Notes under the pieces: model-generated
Database searches by the model: none
The model's input: the letters and a program-made list of their open reading frames with translations, nothing else
Told to the model about the DNA's origin: nothing
Position numbers and translations under genes: made by a program
Shown: one piece after another, positions 8,947 through 17,758 of the stretch
Numbering within the stretch: the stretch's first letter is position 1
How the letters are laid out: each line of letters starts with the position of its first letter
Source: Brachybacterium sp. YJGR34
GTDB taxonomy: Bacteria > Actinomycetota > Actinomycetes > Actinomycetales > Dermabacteraceae
Assembly (NCBI RefSeq): GCF_003347015.1
Contig: NZ_PNFB01000002.1
Coordinates: 1-64,000 of the forward strand
Reading direction: 5' to 3'
Length of the DNA stretch: 64,000 nt

Positions 8947-9837
8947 ATGACCACAACGGTGACCGCCACGTCCTCGAGCACTCCGCGCGCCGCCGCGGAG
9001 CGCTCCCCGGGCTCCCGCGGCCCCTCCGCGACCCCGCACGGGGTGCAGCTGGAGGGGATCGCCCGCGCCTTCGAGGGTCCCCAGGGCACCCGGGCGGTGC
9101 TCCGGGATCTCGACCTGGAGCTGGCCGGCGGGGAGATCGTCGCCGTCGTCGGCCCCTCGGGCTGCGGGAAGTCCACGCTGCTGCGCCTCATCGCGGGGCT
9201 GGACCGCCCCAGCGCCGGTGCCATCCGTCTGGGCGGCGGCGTGCTCGAGGGCACCGACCCCCGCACCGCCGTCGCCTTCCAGGAGCCGCGCCTGCTGCCC
9301 TGGCGCACCCTGGCCGACAACGTCGCCCTGGGCCTGCCGCGCGGCACCGCCCGGCGCGCGGGCCGGGAGCGGGTGGAGCACCTGCTGCGGCTCGTCGGCC
9401 TCGAGCATGCCGCGGACCTGCGGCCGCGCGAGGTCTCCGGCGGCATGGCGCAGCGCGCCTCCCTGGCGCGGGCGCTCGCCCGCAACCCCGAGGTGCTGCT
9501 GCTGGACGAGCCCTTCGGCGCCCTCGACGCCCTCACCCGTCTGCGCATGCAGGACCTGCTGCTCGACATCCACGCCGCCGAGCCCACCACGGTGCTCGTG
9601 GTCACCCACGACGTCGAGGAGGCCCTCTACCTCGCCGACCGGGTGCTGCTGCTGCGCACCCTGCTGGGCGCGGCCCCGGAGGCACCCTCCCTCGCCCGCA
9701 CCATCGCCGTGCCGGGGACCCGGCCGCGCGACCGCGCCGACCACGACCTGGCGGCGCTGCGCTCGGAGCTCCTCGAGGGCCTCGGCGTGGACACCCATCA
9801 TTCCCCTCAGCCCACCACCTCGGAGTACCCCTCATGA
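8947..9837 (+). CDS. ssuB: ABC transporter ATPase, nitrate/sulfonate/taurine (SsuB/TauB) family
   Basis: 296 aa. Walker A GPSGCGKST near 73-81, Q-loop in FQEPRLLPWRTLADNV, signature VSGGMAQR, Walker B LLLLDEPFGALDALTR, and the switch His in VVTHDVEEA. The EPRLLPW Q-loop is diagnostic of the SsuB/TauB/NrtC branch. It powers uptake by the permease and lipoprotein encoded next. Its TGA overlaps the ATG of the binding-protein gene (ATGA). An N-terminal Ser/Thr/Ala-rich extension of about 30 residues precedes the domain. Confidence 0.88.
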   Translation: MTTTVTATSSSTPRAAAERSPGSRGPSATPHGVQLEGIARAFEGPQGTRAVLRDLDLELAGGEIVAVVGPSGCGKSTLLRLIAGLDRPSAGAIRLGGGVLEGTDPRTAVAFQEPRLLPWRTLADNVALGLPRGTARRAGRERVEHLLRLVGLEHAADLRPREVSGGMAQRASLARALARNPEVLLLDEPFGALDALTRLRMQDLLLDIHAAEPTTVLVVTHDVEEALYLADRVLLLRTLLGAAPEAPSLARTIAVPGTRPRDRADHDLAALRSELLEGLGVDTHHSPQPTTSEYPS

Positions 9838-10865
9838 ACCGCACCCTCACCCGCCGCACCGCCACCGCCCTCGGCCTCGGGGCCGTCGCCGCGCTCGGGG
9901 CCGCCTCCTGCGTGCCCGGCGAGGGATCCCAGGACCAGGCGGGCGGGTCCGGCGCATGGAGCCTCAGCGCCCTGACCGTCGACTGGGCGACCTACAACCC
10001 GCTGAGCCTCGTGGTGCGCGAGCAGCGCCTGATCGAGGACGCGCTCGGCGAGGAGGTCACCGTCGAGTGGGTGCAGTCGGCCGGCTCGAACAAGGCCAAC
10101 GAGTTCCTGCGCTCCGGCTCCGCGCACGTCGCCTCCACCGCCGGCTCCGCCGCGCTGCTCGCCCGCGCCAACAAGTCCCCGATCAAGGTCATCGACATCT
10201 ACTCCCAGCCCGAGTGGTCGGCGCTCGTGGTCGAGGAGGGCAGCGACATCACCGGCCCCGGCGACCTCGCGGGCCGGGCGGTCGCGGCGACCCCGGCCAC
10301 GGACCCCTACTTCTTCCTCGTCCAGGCCCTCGGCGAGGCCGGGCTGAGCATCGACGACGTCGAGCTGCAGCCGCTGCAGCACGCCGACGGCCGCACCGCC
10401 CTCGAGGGCGGCAGCGTCGAGGCCTGGTCCGGGCTGGACCCGATCATGGCCGCCGCCGAGGTGGAGTCCGGCGCGCAGCTCGTCTACCGCAACGTCGACT
10501 TCAACACCTACGGCTTCCTCAACGCCACCGAGGACTTCATCGACAACCACGCGGACGTCGCCCAGGTCGTCGTCGACGCCTACGAACAGGCCCGCAGCTG
10601 GGCGCTCGAGAACCTCGAGGCCACCGCGGAGCTGCTCGCCGAGGCCGCGGGCATCGACGTCGAGGTCGCCACCACCGTCATCACCGAGCGCTCGAACCTC
10701 GACGTCAGCGGCGTGCCGGGGGAGGACCAGCTGGCCGTGCTCGAGGCGATCACCCCGATGCTCGCGGACTCCGGCGACGTCCAGGGCGGCGCCGAGGCGC
10801 TCGAGGAGGCCCGTGCCTCGATCGTCCACGACGCCTTCGCGCGCGCCGCCACGGAGGCGCAGTGA
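9834..10865 (+). CDS. ssuA: Aliphatic-sulfonate-type substrate-binding lipoprotein (SsuA-like)
   Basis: 343 aa. The signal sequence has a lipobox GAASC with Cys26 as the lipidated residue, so the mature protein is anchored outside the membrane. The body is an NMT1/SsuA-type periplasmic-binding fold (LTVDWATYNPLSLVV, then VQSAGSNKANEFLRSG, then DIYSQPEWSALVV). It overlaps the ATPase gene by 4 nt and the permease by 4 nt. The family binds alkanesulfonates, taurine or related anions. No desulfonating monooxygenase is encoded nearby, so the ligand is inferred from family and from the metY context only. Confidence 0.82.
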   Translation: MNRTLTRRTATALGLGAVAALGAASCVPGEGSQDQAGGSGAWSLSALTVDWATYNPLSLVVREQRLIEDALGEEVTVEWVQSAGSNKANEFLRSGSAHVASTAGSAALLARANKSPIKVIDIYSQPEWSALVVEEGSDITGPGDLAGRAVAATPATDPYFFLVQALGEAGLSIDDVELQPLQHADGRTALEGGSVEAWSGLDPIMAAAEVESGAQLVYRNVDFNTYGFLNATEDFIDNHADVAQVVVDAYEQARSWALENLEATAELLAEAAGIDVEVATTVITERSNLDVSGVPGEDQLAVLEAITPMLADSGDVQGGAEALEEARASIVHDAFARAATEAQ

Positions 10866-11683
10866 GCACCGCCGCCCCGACCGTCGAAGCCCCCGCGAGC
10901 ACGGCGCCGGCCGCCCGTCCCGGCCTCTGGGACCGCACCGCCGTGCGCCTCGCGGCCGGGGCGGTGCTGCCGCTGGTGATCCTCGGCGCCTGGCAGGCCG
11001 TGACCGTCACCGGCGTGGTCCCCGCCTACCGCCTGCCCCCGCCGCTGACCGTGGTGCAGGCGGGCGTGCAGCTCGCCGAGGACGGGGCGCTCTGGCTGCA
11101 CGTCGCCATCTCCGTCCAGCGCGTGCTGCTGGGCTTCGCGATCGGCTCGCTGGCGGGGCTCGCGGTCGCCGGCGTGGTGGGTCTGTCCCGCGCCGGCGAC
11201 GCCCTGCTCAGCCCCACCCTCGCGGCCCTGCGCGCGGTGCCCTCGCTGGCCTGGGTGCCGCTGCTGATCCTGTGGCTGCAGATCGGGGAGGAATCCAAGG
11301 TCACGCTCATCGCCATCGGCGCCTTCTTCCCCGTGTTCACCACCGTCGCCGCCGCCCTGCGGCACGTGGACCCGCACCTGGTCGAGGCCGGGCGCTGCTT
11401 CGGCCTCTCCGGCTGGTCGATGTTCCGCACCATCCACCTGCCCGCCGTAGTGCCCTCCGTGGTCTCCGGCCTGCGCCTCGCCCTCGCCCAGGCCTGGCTG
11501 TTCCTCGTCGCGGCGGAGCTGATCGCGTCCTCGATGGGCCTGGGCTTCCTGCTCAACGACTCCCAGCAGACCGGCCGGGTGGACCGGATCCTCCTGGCCA
11601 TCGTGCTGCTGGCCCTGCTGGGCAGTCTCACCAACGCCGCCCTCGGCCTGGCGGAGAAGAAGCTGCTGAGGAGGTGGGCATGA
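10862..11683 (+). CDS. ssuC: ABC transporter permease, sulfonate/nitrate (SsuC) family
   Basis: 273 aa from a GTG in a GTGA overlap. Six hydrophobic segments, with the EAA-type coupling loop EAGRCFGLSGWSMFRTIHLP near 178-197 that contacts the ATPase. PSLAWVPLLILWLQIGEESK is a hallmark of the SsuC/TauC branch. With the two preceding genes it forms a complete importer. The following synthetase gene overlaps by 4 nt, so the transporter and metabolic genes are one translational unit. Confidence 0.88.
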   Translation: MSTAAPTVEAPASTAPAARPGLWDRTAVRLAAGAVLPLVILGAWQAVTVTGVVPAYRLPPPLTVVQAGVQLAEDGALWLHVAISVQRVLLGFAIGSLAGLAVAGVVGLSRAGDALLSPTLAALRAVPSLAWVPLLILWLQIGEESKVTLIAIGAFFPVFTTVAAALRHVDPHLVEAGRCFGLSGWSMFRTIHLPAVVPSVVSGLRLALAQAWLFLVAAELIASSMGLGFLLNDSQQTGRVDRILLAIVLLALLGSLTNAALGLAEKKLLRRWA

Positions 11684-13740
11684 GCGTCGCCGAGTCCCGT
11701 CTGATCGAGCAGCGCACCTTCGCCCCGGATCCTGCGCTCGCGGGGACCTGGAACGCGGACCGGGCTCTGGTCGAGCGCGCCGCGGCGGACCCGATCGCCT
11801 TCTGGGAGGAGGCCGCCCGGCGCCTGGACTGGGCCGAGCCCTGGCACACCGCCCACCAGTGGGATGCGCCCGTCGTCGACTCCGCGACCGGGGAGCTCTC
11901 CGTCCCCGCGGCCCGCTGGTTCCTGGGCGGGCGCCTCAACGTGGCCGAGAACTGCGTGGACCGCCACGTGCGCGCCGGCCGCGGGGCGAAGGTCGCCCTG
12001 TTCTTCGAGGGCGAGGGCGGCGATCGCGAGGCCGTCACCTACCAGGACCTCCAGCGCCGCGTGAGCCGAGCCGCGAACGCGCTGACCGAGCTCGGCATCG
12101 GGCCCGGCGACCGGGTGATCGTCTACCTGCCGGTGCTCGTGGAGACCGTGGTGATCGCGCTGGCCTGCGCGCGCATCGGCGCCGTGCACTCCCTGGTCTT
12201 CGGGGGCTTCAGCGCGGAGGCGGTGCGCTACCGCCTCCAGGACACCGGGGCGAAGCTGCTGGTCACCTCCGACGGCCAGTTCCGGCGCGGCGCGGCCGTG
12301 GAGGTCAAGTCCGCGGCCGACGAGGCCGTGCGCGACCTGCCCGCCCTCGAGCACGTGCTGGTCGTGCGGCGCACCGGTCAGGAGATCGCCTGGACGCCCG
12401 GGCGGGACGTGTGGTGGCACGAGAGCGTCGAGGTCGCCAGCGCGGTCCACGAGCCCGCGTCCTTCGACGCCGAGCATCCGCTGTTCATCATCTACACCTC
12501 CGGCACCACCGGCCGGCCCAAGGGCCTGGTGCACACCGCGGGCGGCTACCTCACCCACGCCTCCTTCGCGCACTGGGCGCACTTCGACGCCAAGGACTCC
12601 GACGTCCACTGGTGCACCGCGGACCTCGCCTGGGTCACCGCCCACACCTACGAGATCTACGGCCCGCTGAGCAACGGCCTCACCCAGGTCCTCTACGAGG
12701 GCACCCCCGCGGTGCCGCACCGCGAGCGTCACCTGGAGATCATCGAGCGCTACGGCGTCACCGTCTACTACACCGCCCCCACCCTCCTGCGCACCTTCAT
12801 GAGCTGGTTCGGACCGGAGCTGCCCGGCGGGCACGACCTGTCCTCGCTGCGCCTGCTGGGGACCGTCGGCGAGGCGATCAACCCCGAGGCCTGGATCTGG
12901 TTCCGCCGCACCTTCGGCCGTGACGAGCTGCCCATCGTCGACACCTGGTGGCAGTCCGAGACCGGGGCCGCGATGCTGGTCCCGCTGCCCGGTCTCACCA
13001 CGCTCAAACCCGGCTCCGCGACCGGGCCGCTGCCCGGCATCGACATGGCCGTGGTCGACGCCGAGGGGCGGGAGGCGCCCGCGGGGACGGCGGGCACGCT
13101 CGTGGCCCGTCGGCCCTGGCCCGGCATGGCCCGCACCGTCTGGGGCGATCCGGAGCGCTACCGCGACTCCTACTGGCGCGAGTACGCCGGCTGCGGGGAG
13201 CACGGCGGCTACTACGTCGCCGGGGACTCCGCGACGGTCGACGCCGACGGCTGCTTCTGGATCCTGGGCCGCCTCGACGACGTCGTGAACGTCTCCGGCC
13301 ATCGCCTCTCCACCATCGAGATCGAGTCCGCCCTGGTCGCGGACCCCTCCGTGGCTGAGGCCGGCGCGGCGGGCGTCGACGACGCCCTCACCGGGCAGGC
13401 CGTCGCCGTGTTCGTGATCCCCGCGGAGGCGACGGCCGGCGAGGGAGCGGACGGCCTCGACGCCGCGGCGCTGCGTGCCCGCGCGGCCCGCGAGATCGGC
13501 CCGATCGCCAAGCCCCAGCACCTGCTGACGGTGCCGGACCTGCCCCGCACCCGCTCCGGGAAGATCATGCGGCGCCTGCTCACCCAGCTGGTCCACGCCG
13601 AGCGATCCCGCCGCGCCGGGCTCGAGCCGCCCGAACTCGGCGACATCACCTCGCTGCAGAACCCCGAGGCCGTGGCGCTGGTCGCCGACGTCCTCGCCGC
13701 GCTCCCCGCGGACGATCCGATCCTCGCCCCGCAGAGCTGA
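11680..13740 (+). CDS. acsA: Acetyl-CoA synthetase (AMP-forming)
   Basis: 686 aa, slightly longer than the usual 650. Adenylation motifs in order: YTSGTTGRPKG near 271, GTVGEAINPEAW, DTWWQSETG, YYVAGDSA, GRLDDVVNVSGHRLST, and the C-terminal RTRSGKIMRR whose lysine is the acylation-regulated residue in Acs. The second Trp of DTWWQ narrows the acyl pocket to acetate/propionate size in this family. Position between a sulfonate importer and metY is unusual. MetY releases acetate from O-acetylhomoserine, so this enzyme could recapture it as acetyl-CoA; that link is my inference. Confidence 0.88.
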   Translation: MSVAESRLIEQRTFAPDPALAGTWNADRALVERAAADPIAFWEEAARRLDWAEPWHTAHQWDAPVVDSATGELSVPAARWFLGGRLNVAENCVDRHVRAGRGAKVALFFEGEGGDREAVTYQDLQRRVSRAANALTELGIGPGDRVIVYLPVLVETVVIALACARIGAVHSLVFGGFSAEAVRYRLQDTGAKLLVTSDGQFRRGAAVEVKSAADEAVRDLPALEHVLVVRRTGQEIAWTPGRDVWWHESVEVASAVHEPASFDAEHPLFIIYTSGTTGRPKGLVHTAGGYLTHASFAHWAHFDAKDSDVHWCTADLAWVTAHTYEIYGPLSNGLTQVLYEGTPAVPHRERHLEIIERYGVTVYYTAPTLLRTFMSWFGPELPGGHDLSSLRLLGTVGEAINPEAWIWFRRTFGRDELPIVDTWWQSETGAAMLVPLPGLTTLKPGSATGPLPGIDMAVVDAEGREAPAGTAGTLVARRPWPGMARTVWGDPERYRDSYWREYAGCGEHGGYYVAGDSATVDADGCFWILGRLDDVVNVSGHRLSTIEIESALVADPSVAEAGAAGVDDALTGQAVAVFVIPAEATAGEGADGLDAAALRARAAREIGPIAKPQHLLTVPDLPRTRSGKIMRRLLTQLVHAERSRRAGLEPPELGDITSLQNPEAVALVADVLAALPADDPILAPQS

Positions 13741-13777
13741 CAGACTCACGCCCCACCGCCGATCCTGGAGGACCCCC

Positions 13778-15151
13778 ATGCCCCCGATCTCCCCCGCCCC
13801 GAGTGAGGAGCGCCGCTTCGGCTTCCGCACCCGTGCCCTGCACGCCGGCGGCACCCCCGACGCCGCCCACGGCTCCCGGGCGGTGCCGATCTACCAGTCC
13901 ACCTCGTTCGTCTTCGACGACGCGGCCGACGCCGCGAACCTCTTCGCCCTGCAGAAGTACGGGAACATCTACTCCCGCATCGGCAACCCCACCGTCGCCG
14001 CCTTCGAGGAGCGGATCGCCTCCCTCGAGGGCGGCATCGGCGCGGTCGCGACCGCCTCCGGGATGAGCGCCGAGTTCATCACCTTCGCGGCCCTCGTCGG
14101 CGCCGGCGACCACGTGGTCTCTTCCGCGCAGCTCTACGGCGGCACCGTCACTCAGCTCGACGTCACCCTGCGCCGCTTCGGCGTCGAGACCACCTTCGTC
14201 GCCTCCTCGGACCCCGAGGACTACCGCGAGGCGTTCCGGCCGGAGACGAAGGTGCTCTACGTGGAGATGATCGGCAATCCCTCCGGGGAGATCGCCGATC
14301 TCGAGGGTCTGTCCGCGCTCGCCCACGAGCACGGTGTGCCGCTCGTGGTCGACGCGACCCTCGCGACCCCCTACCTGGTGCGTCCCCTCGAGCACGGCGC
14401 CGACATCGTCATCCACTCCGCCACGAAGTTCCTCGGCGGGCACGGCACCACGCTCGGCGGCGTGGTCGTCGAGTCCGGCCGCTTCGACTGGGGCAACGGG
14501 AAGTTCCCCGGCATGACCGAGCCCGTCGACTCCTACGGCGGCATCCGCTGGTGGGCGAACTTCGGGGAGTACGGCTTCCTCACCAAGCTCCGCTCCGAGC
14601 AGCTGCGGGACATCGGTCCCGCACTCTCGGCGCAGTCCGCCTTCCAGCTCCTGCAGGGTGTCGAGACGCTCCCGCAGCGGATGGACGCCCACCTCGCCGG
14701 GGCGCGGGCGGTCGCGCAGTGGCTCGAGGCGGATCCGCGGGTCTCCTACGTGACGTGGGCGGGCCTGGACTCCCACCCGCACCGGGCGCGCGCGGAGACG
14801 TACCTGCCGCTGGGCCCCGGCTCGGTGTTCGCCTTCGGCGTCGCCCCGACCGGCGAGTTCACGGACGAGGAGGAGCGGGCCGTCGCCGCCCGCGCCACCG
14901 GCGAACGGGTCATCGAGAACCTGCAGCTGGCCTCCCACCTGGCGAACATCGGCGACGCCCGCACGCTCGTCATCCATCCCGCCTCGACCACGCACCAGCA
15001 GCTCACCGCGCAGCAGCTGCTCGAGGGCGGGGTGCGCCCGGACCTGATCCGGCTGTCCGTCGGCCTCGAGGACGTGGAGGACATCCTGTGGGATCTCGAC
15101 CAGGCGATCACAGCCGCGACCGGCCTCGAGCGGACGGAGGGCCAGCGATGA
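13778..15151 (+). CDS. metY: O-acetylhomoserine sulfhydrylase (MetY)
   Basis: 457 aa PLP enzyme of the Cys/Met metabolism family. The Schiff-base lysine lies in HSATKFLGGHGTT near residue 214. Other blocks: YQSTSFVFDD, YSRIGNPT, VVDATLATPYL and SVGLEDVEDI. Length above 430 and the HGTTLGG pattern favour MetY over cystathionine gamma-synthase (about 390). It makes homocysteine from O-acetylhomoserine and sulfide, or methionine from methanethiol. There is a GGAGGA site 8 nt before the ATG, and a 37-bp gap after acsA. The next gene starts within its stop (ATGA). Confidence 0.92.
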   Translation: MPPISPAPSEERRFGFRTRALHAGGTPDAAHGSRAVPIYQSTSFVFDDAADAANLFALQKYGNIYSRIGNPTVAAFEERIASLEGGIGAVATASGMSAEFITFAALVGAGDHVVSSAQLYGGTVTQLDVTLRRFGVETTFVASSDPEDYREAFRPETKVLYVEMIGNPSGEIADLEGLSALAHEHGVPLVVDATLATPYLVRPLEHGADIVIHSATKFLGGHGTTLGGVVVESGRFDWGNGKFPGMTEPVDSYGGIRWWANFGEYGFLTKLRSEQLRDIGPALSAQSAFQLLQGVETLPQRMDAHLAGARAVAQWLEADPRVSYVTWAGLDSHPHRARAETYLPLGPGSVFAFGVAPTGEFTDEEERAVAARATGERVIENLQLASHLANIGDARTLVIHPASTTHQQLTAQQLLEGGVRPDLIRLSVGLEDVEDILWDLDQAITAATGLERTEGQR

Positions 15152-15654
15152 GCACCGAGGACCAGCGCACCTGGCAGGGCCCCTCGGCGCCCGAGCGCCT
15201 GGCGATCCTGCGCCGCACCCGCAGCGTCGCGATCGTCGGCGCCTCCGCGAACCCCGCCCGGGCCAGCTACTTCGTGGCGACCTACCTGCTCTCGAGCTCG
15301 CCCTACGAGGTCTACGTCGTCAATCCGCGGGCCGAGGAGATCCTGGGCCTGCCCGCCTACGACTCCCTCGCCGACCTGCCCGTGGTGCCGGACCTGGTGG
15401 ACGTCTTCCGCAAGGACGCCGACCTCCCGGGCGTGGCCCAGGAGGCGGCGGACGTGGGCGCGTCGGCGCTGTGGCTGCAGCTGGGATCGTGGAACGAGGA
15501 GGCCGCCGCGATCGCCGAGGGCGCGGGCCTCGACGTCGTCATGGACCGCTGCCTGAAGATCGAGCACGCCCGCTTCCACGGCGGGCTGCACCTGGCCGGC
15601 TTCAACACCGGGGAGATCAGCTCGAGGAAGCAGCGGGTGAGCGGGCGCGGCTGA
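15148..15654 (+). CDS. CoA-binding (YccU-like) Rossmann protein
   Basis: 168 aa. A succinyl-CoA-synthetase-like CoA-binding domain: VAIVGASANPARASYFV, then VYVVNPRAEEILGLPAY, and LWLQLGSWNEEA; the expected C-terminal DRCLKIEHARF block is present. The family is of unknown function and often sits next to metY in actinobacteria. It overlaps metY by 4 nt, so it probably serves the same pathway. It ends 8 bp before a convergent gene. Confidence 0.85.
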   Translation: MSTEDQRTWQGPSAPERLAILRRTRSVAIVGASANPARASYFVATYLLSSSPYEVYVVNPRAEEILGLPAYDSLADLPVVPDLVDVFRKDADLPGVAQEAADVGASALWLQLGSWNEEAAAIAEGAGLDVVMDRCLKIEHARFHGGLHLAGFNTGEISSRKQRVSGRG

Positions 15655-15661
15655 GCGCCTC

Positions 15662-16030
15662 TCAGGCCTCGCCGCCGCCCAGCGGGTGCGAGAAGTCGAT
15701 CGTGACGCCGGGGACGGCGGCGAGGCGCACCACGGCGGAGCGCTCGCCGAAGTCCATGTCCGCCGGCTCTCGCACCGCCTCCGCGCCGCGCTCGAGGGCG
15801 CGCGAGAAATCTGCGTCGACATCCTCGCTGGTGACGTGGAGGACCACGCCCCGGGCGGTCTCCCCGCCGGGGTCCGGGGCGTTGAGCCACAGCGGGATGC
15901 CGCTCGGGGCGGTGAGCGCGGCGAAGCTGCCGAAGTCCGCCTCGATGCTCCATCCGAGGGCGTCGCGGAGCGCGGCGGCGGCCCGTGAGGGCTCCTCGAG
16001 GATCAGGGTCAGGGCGCGGATGCTGGTCAT
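15662..16030 (-). CDS. VOC (glyoxalase/bleomycin-resistance-like) family protein
   Basis: 122 aa. A single vicinal-oxygen-chelate module pair (beta-alpha-beta-beta-beta repeated): IRALTLILEEPSRAAAALRDALGW, then GVVLHVTSEDVDADFSRALERGA, ending in DFSHPLGG. The start at 16030 has a GAAGGAGT site. Substrate unknown; the fold covers dioxygenases, glyoxalases and antibiotic-binding proteins. It is convergent with the metY operon. Confidence 0.78.
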   Translation of the reverse strand: MTSIRALTLILEEPSRAAAALRDALGWSIEADFGSFAALTAPSGIPLWLNAPDPGGETARGVVLHVTSEDVDADFSRALERGAEAVREPADMDFGERSAVVRLAAVPGVTIDFSHPLGGGEA

Positions 16031-16089
16031 CGGGGAGACTCCTTCGTGGTGAGCAGGGCCTGGGGCGACACTACCGGGCAGGGCGCGGC

Positions 16090-16752
16090 TCAGTCCTCGA
16101 TCCGCACCCCGAGGTGGGTCGCGAGGGCCGGGGCGAGGGCGGTGACCTGCTGGGCGTCCAGGGTCGCACCGGCCATGCCCTCGAGATTGCCGATCGAGCC
16201 CATCTCGAGTCCGCGGAGGTCCACGTCCTGCAGCTGGGCATGGGCGAGGGCGAGGCTGCCGGTGCGGCAGTCGATGAAGGCGACCCGCTTCGCGTGGACG
16301 CCGCTGAGGTCCAGCTCCCCGATCGTGCAGTCCTCGAACAGGACGTCCTCGAGGTGGGAGGAGCGCAGATTGATCCAGTCCAGCTTGCAGCCGCTGATGC
16401 GGGTGGAGGTCACGGAGGCGTCGTAGATGTCCAGTGCCCCGATCCGGGAGCCGGTGAGCTCCACGTCGCGCCAGGTGGAGCGGGTGGCGTCCAGGACCGG
16501 AGCGTTCAGACGATCGATCCGGGTCTCGACGAGGCGGGCGGAGGTCAGCGCCGTGGTGTGCGCGGTGACGCCGAGAAGCTCGCACTCGGTGAGGGTGAGA
16601 CCGGTGAGATCGGCGCCCGAGAGGTCCGCGTCCTCCAGACGCAGGCCCTCGACGTGCTCGTGCGGCCCGAGGTCGCCGTGCACGCCCCGGTCGAGATCGG
16701 GGAGCACGAGAGGGCTCAGCACGGGCTTCCGGGTGGTCGAACGGGTGCGCAC
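16090..16752 (-). CDS. Pentapeptide-repeat protein
   Basis: 220 aa from a GTG with GAGGAG upstream. After about 30 residues it consists of tandem A(D/N)LXX-like pentapeptides (LEDADLSGADLTGLTLTECE, then ALDIYDASVTSTRISGCKLD and LFEDCTIGELDLSGVHAKRV), predicting a right-handed quadrilateral beta-helix. Some members (Qnr, MfpA) mimic DNA and protect gyrase; most have no known role, and nothing here distinguishes. Several cysteines occupy repeat core positions. Monocistronic, 59 bp upstream of the VOC gene. Confidence 0.85.
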   Translation of the reverse strand: MRTRSTTRKPVLSPLVLPDLDRGVHGDLGPHEHVEGLRLEDADLSGADLTGLTLTECELLGVTAHTTALTSARLVETRIDRLNAPVLDATRSTWRDVELTGSRIGALDIYDASVTSTRISGCKLDWINLRSSHLEDVLFEDCTIGELDLSGVHAKRVAFIDCRTGSLALAHAQLQDVDLRGLEMGSIGNLEGMAGATLDAQQVTALAPALATHLGVRIED

Positions 16753-16843
16753 GGTGCTCCTCGAGGAGATCGGATCCCGCGGCGGCGGGCGGTGTCCTCG
16801 AGGGTACGGGGGAGGGCCGACGGACGAGGCGCCGGCCCGGCGC

Positions 16844-17713
16844 TCACCCCGCCGGGCTGCTCCAGCCGTCCAGGCGGGCGAGCTGATCCTCGGACAGCTG
16901 GACGGCGGTGGCGCCGACGTTCTCGGCCAGGTGCTCCGCGGAGGTGGTGCCCGGGATCGGCAGGACGTGCTCCCCGCGGCGGACCAGCCAGGCCAGCTGC
17001 ACCTGCGTGGGGGAGGCCCCGGTCTCCGCGGCGACCTGCTCGAGCGGAGAGCCGTGGACAGCCTCGCCCGGCGAGACCGGGAAGAAGGGGACGAAGGCGA
17101 TGCCCAGCTCCGCGGTGCGCTCGAGGACCGGGTCATGTGCGCGGGCGCCGTAGTTGTAGAGGTTCTGCACGGCGGCGATGGGAACGACGTTCCGCGCCCG
17201 CTCGAGGGTCGCGACATCGACCTCGGACAGGCCGATGCGCCGAACCCGTCCCGCCTCCTGTGCCTGCTGCAGCGCCCCGACCTGCTCCTCGAGGGGGATT
17301 CCCGGATCGACCCGGTGGAGGTAGACCAGGTCCAGGGTCTCCCTCCGGAGGCGGCGGAGGCTCTCCTCGATCTGCTGGTGCAGGAGCGCGGGATGCCCGA
17401 GCGGCACCCACTGCTCGGGGCTCGGCCGGATCATGCCGACCTTGGTCGCCACCATCGCGTCCACGCCGTGCAGGGCCTCGGCGAGCAGCCGCTCACCCTC
17501 GCCCAGGGCGTAGGCGGAGGCGGTGTCGAAGTGGCTGACTCCGAGGTCCACGGCGCGCCGCACCAGGGCGATCAGCGCGTCTCGGTCGCTCGGCGTCGCC
17601 CAGATCGGAGCGGCCGCGCCGCGACGGGAGCCGGGCTCGTCGGCCAGTCGCATGGTGCCCAGGCCGATGCGGGAGGCGGGGAGGGGAATACTGACGGTGC
17701 GTGAGGTGTCCAT
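16844..17713 (-). CDS. Aldo/keto reductase
   Basis: 289 aa (beta/alpha)8 NADPH-dependent oxidoreductase. RIGLGTMRL at the start, D and Y of the catalytic tetrad in HFDTASAYALGEGE, K in VATKVGM, and H in YLHRVDP; the C-terminal IPGTTSAEHLAENVGA binds the NADPH phosphate. It is closest to the YajO/PdxI-like group, which reduces small aldehydes. Divergent from a MerR regulator 45 bp away, which is very likely its controller. The open frame extends upstream of 17713, but the ATG there is the natural start. Confidence 0.88.
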   Translation of the reverse strand: MDTSRTVSIPLPASRIGLGTMRLADEPGSRRGAAAPIWATPSDRDALIALVRRAVDLGVSHFDTASAYALGEGERLLAEALHGVDAMVATKVGMIRPSPEQWVPLGHPALLHQQIEESLRRLRRETLDLVYLHRVDPGIPLEEQVGALQQAQEAGRVRRIGLSEVDVATLERARNVVPIAAVQNLYNYGARAHDPVLERTAELGIAFVPFFPVSPGEAVHGSPLEQVAAETGASPTQVQLAWLVRRGEHVLPIPGTTSAEHLAENVGATAVQLSEDQLARLDGWSSPAG

Positions 17714-17730
17714 GACAGTGACGCTAGGAA

Positions 17731-17746
17731 CTGACACCGATGTGAG
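17731..17746. promoter_or_regulatory. Candidate MerR operator between the reductase and the merR gene
   Basis: A 16-bp near-palindrome (CTGACACCGATGTGAG, one mismatched pair) lies in the 45-bp divergent gap. On the minus strand it falls between TTGCTC and TAGCGT, about 20 bp apart, the overlong spacer typical of MerR-activated promoters. Confidence 0.45.
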
Positions 17747-17758
17747 GAGCAAGCCGGT

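Noticed and set aside
10813-11679. N-terminal extension of the acetyl-CoA synthetase frame
   Set aside because: Overlaps the permease gene in another frame and has no homology; the true start is the ATG at 11680.
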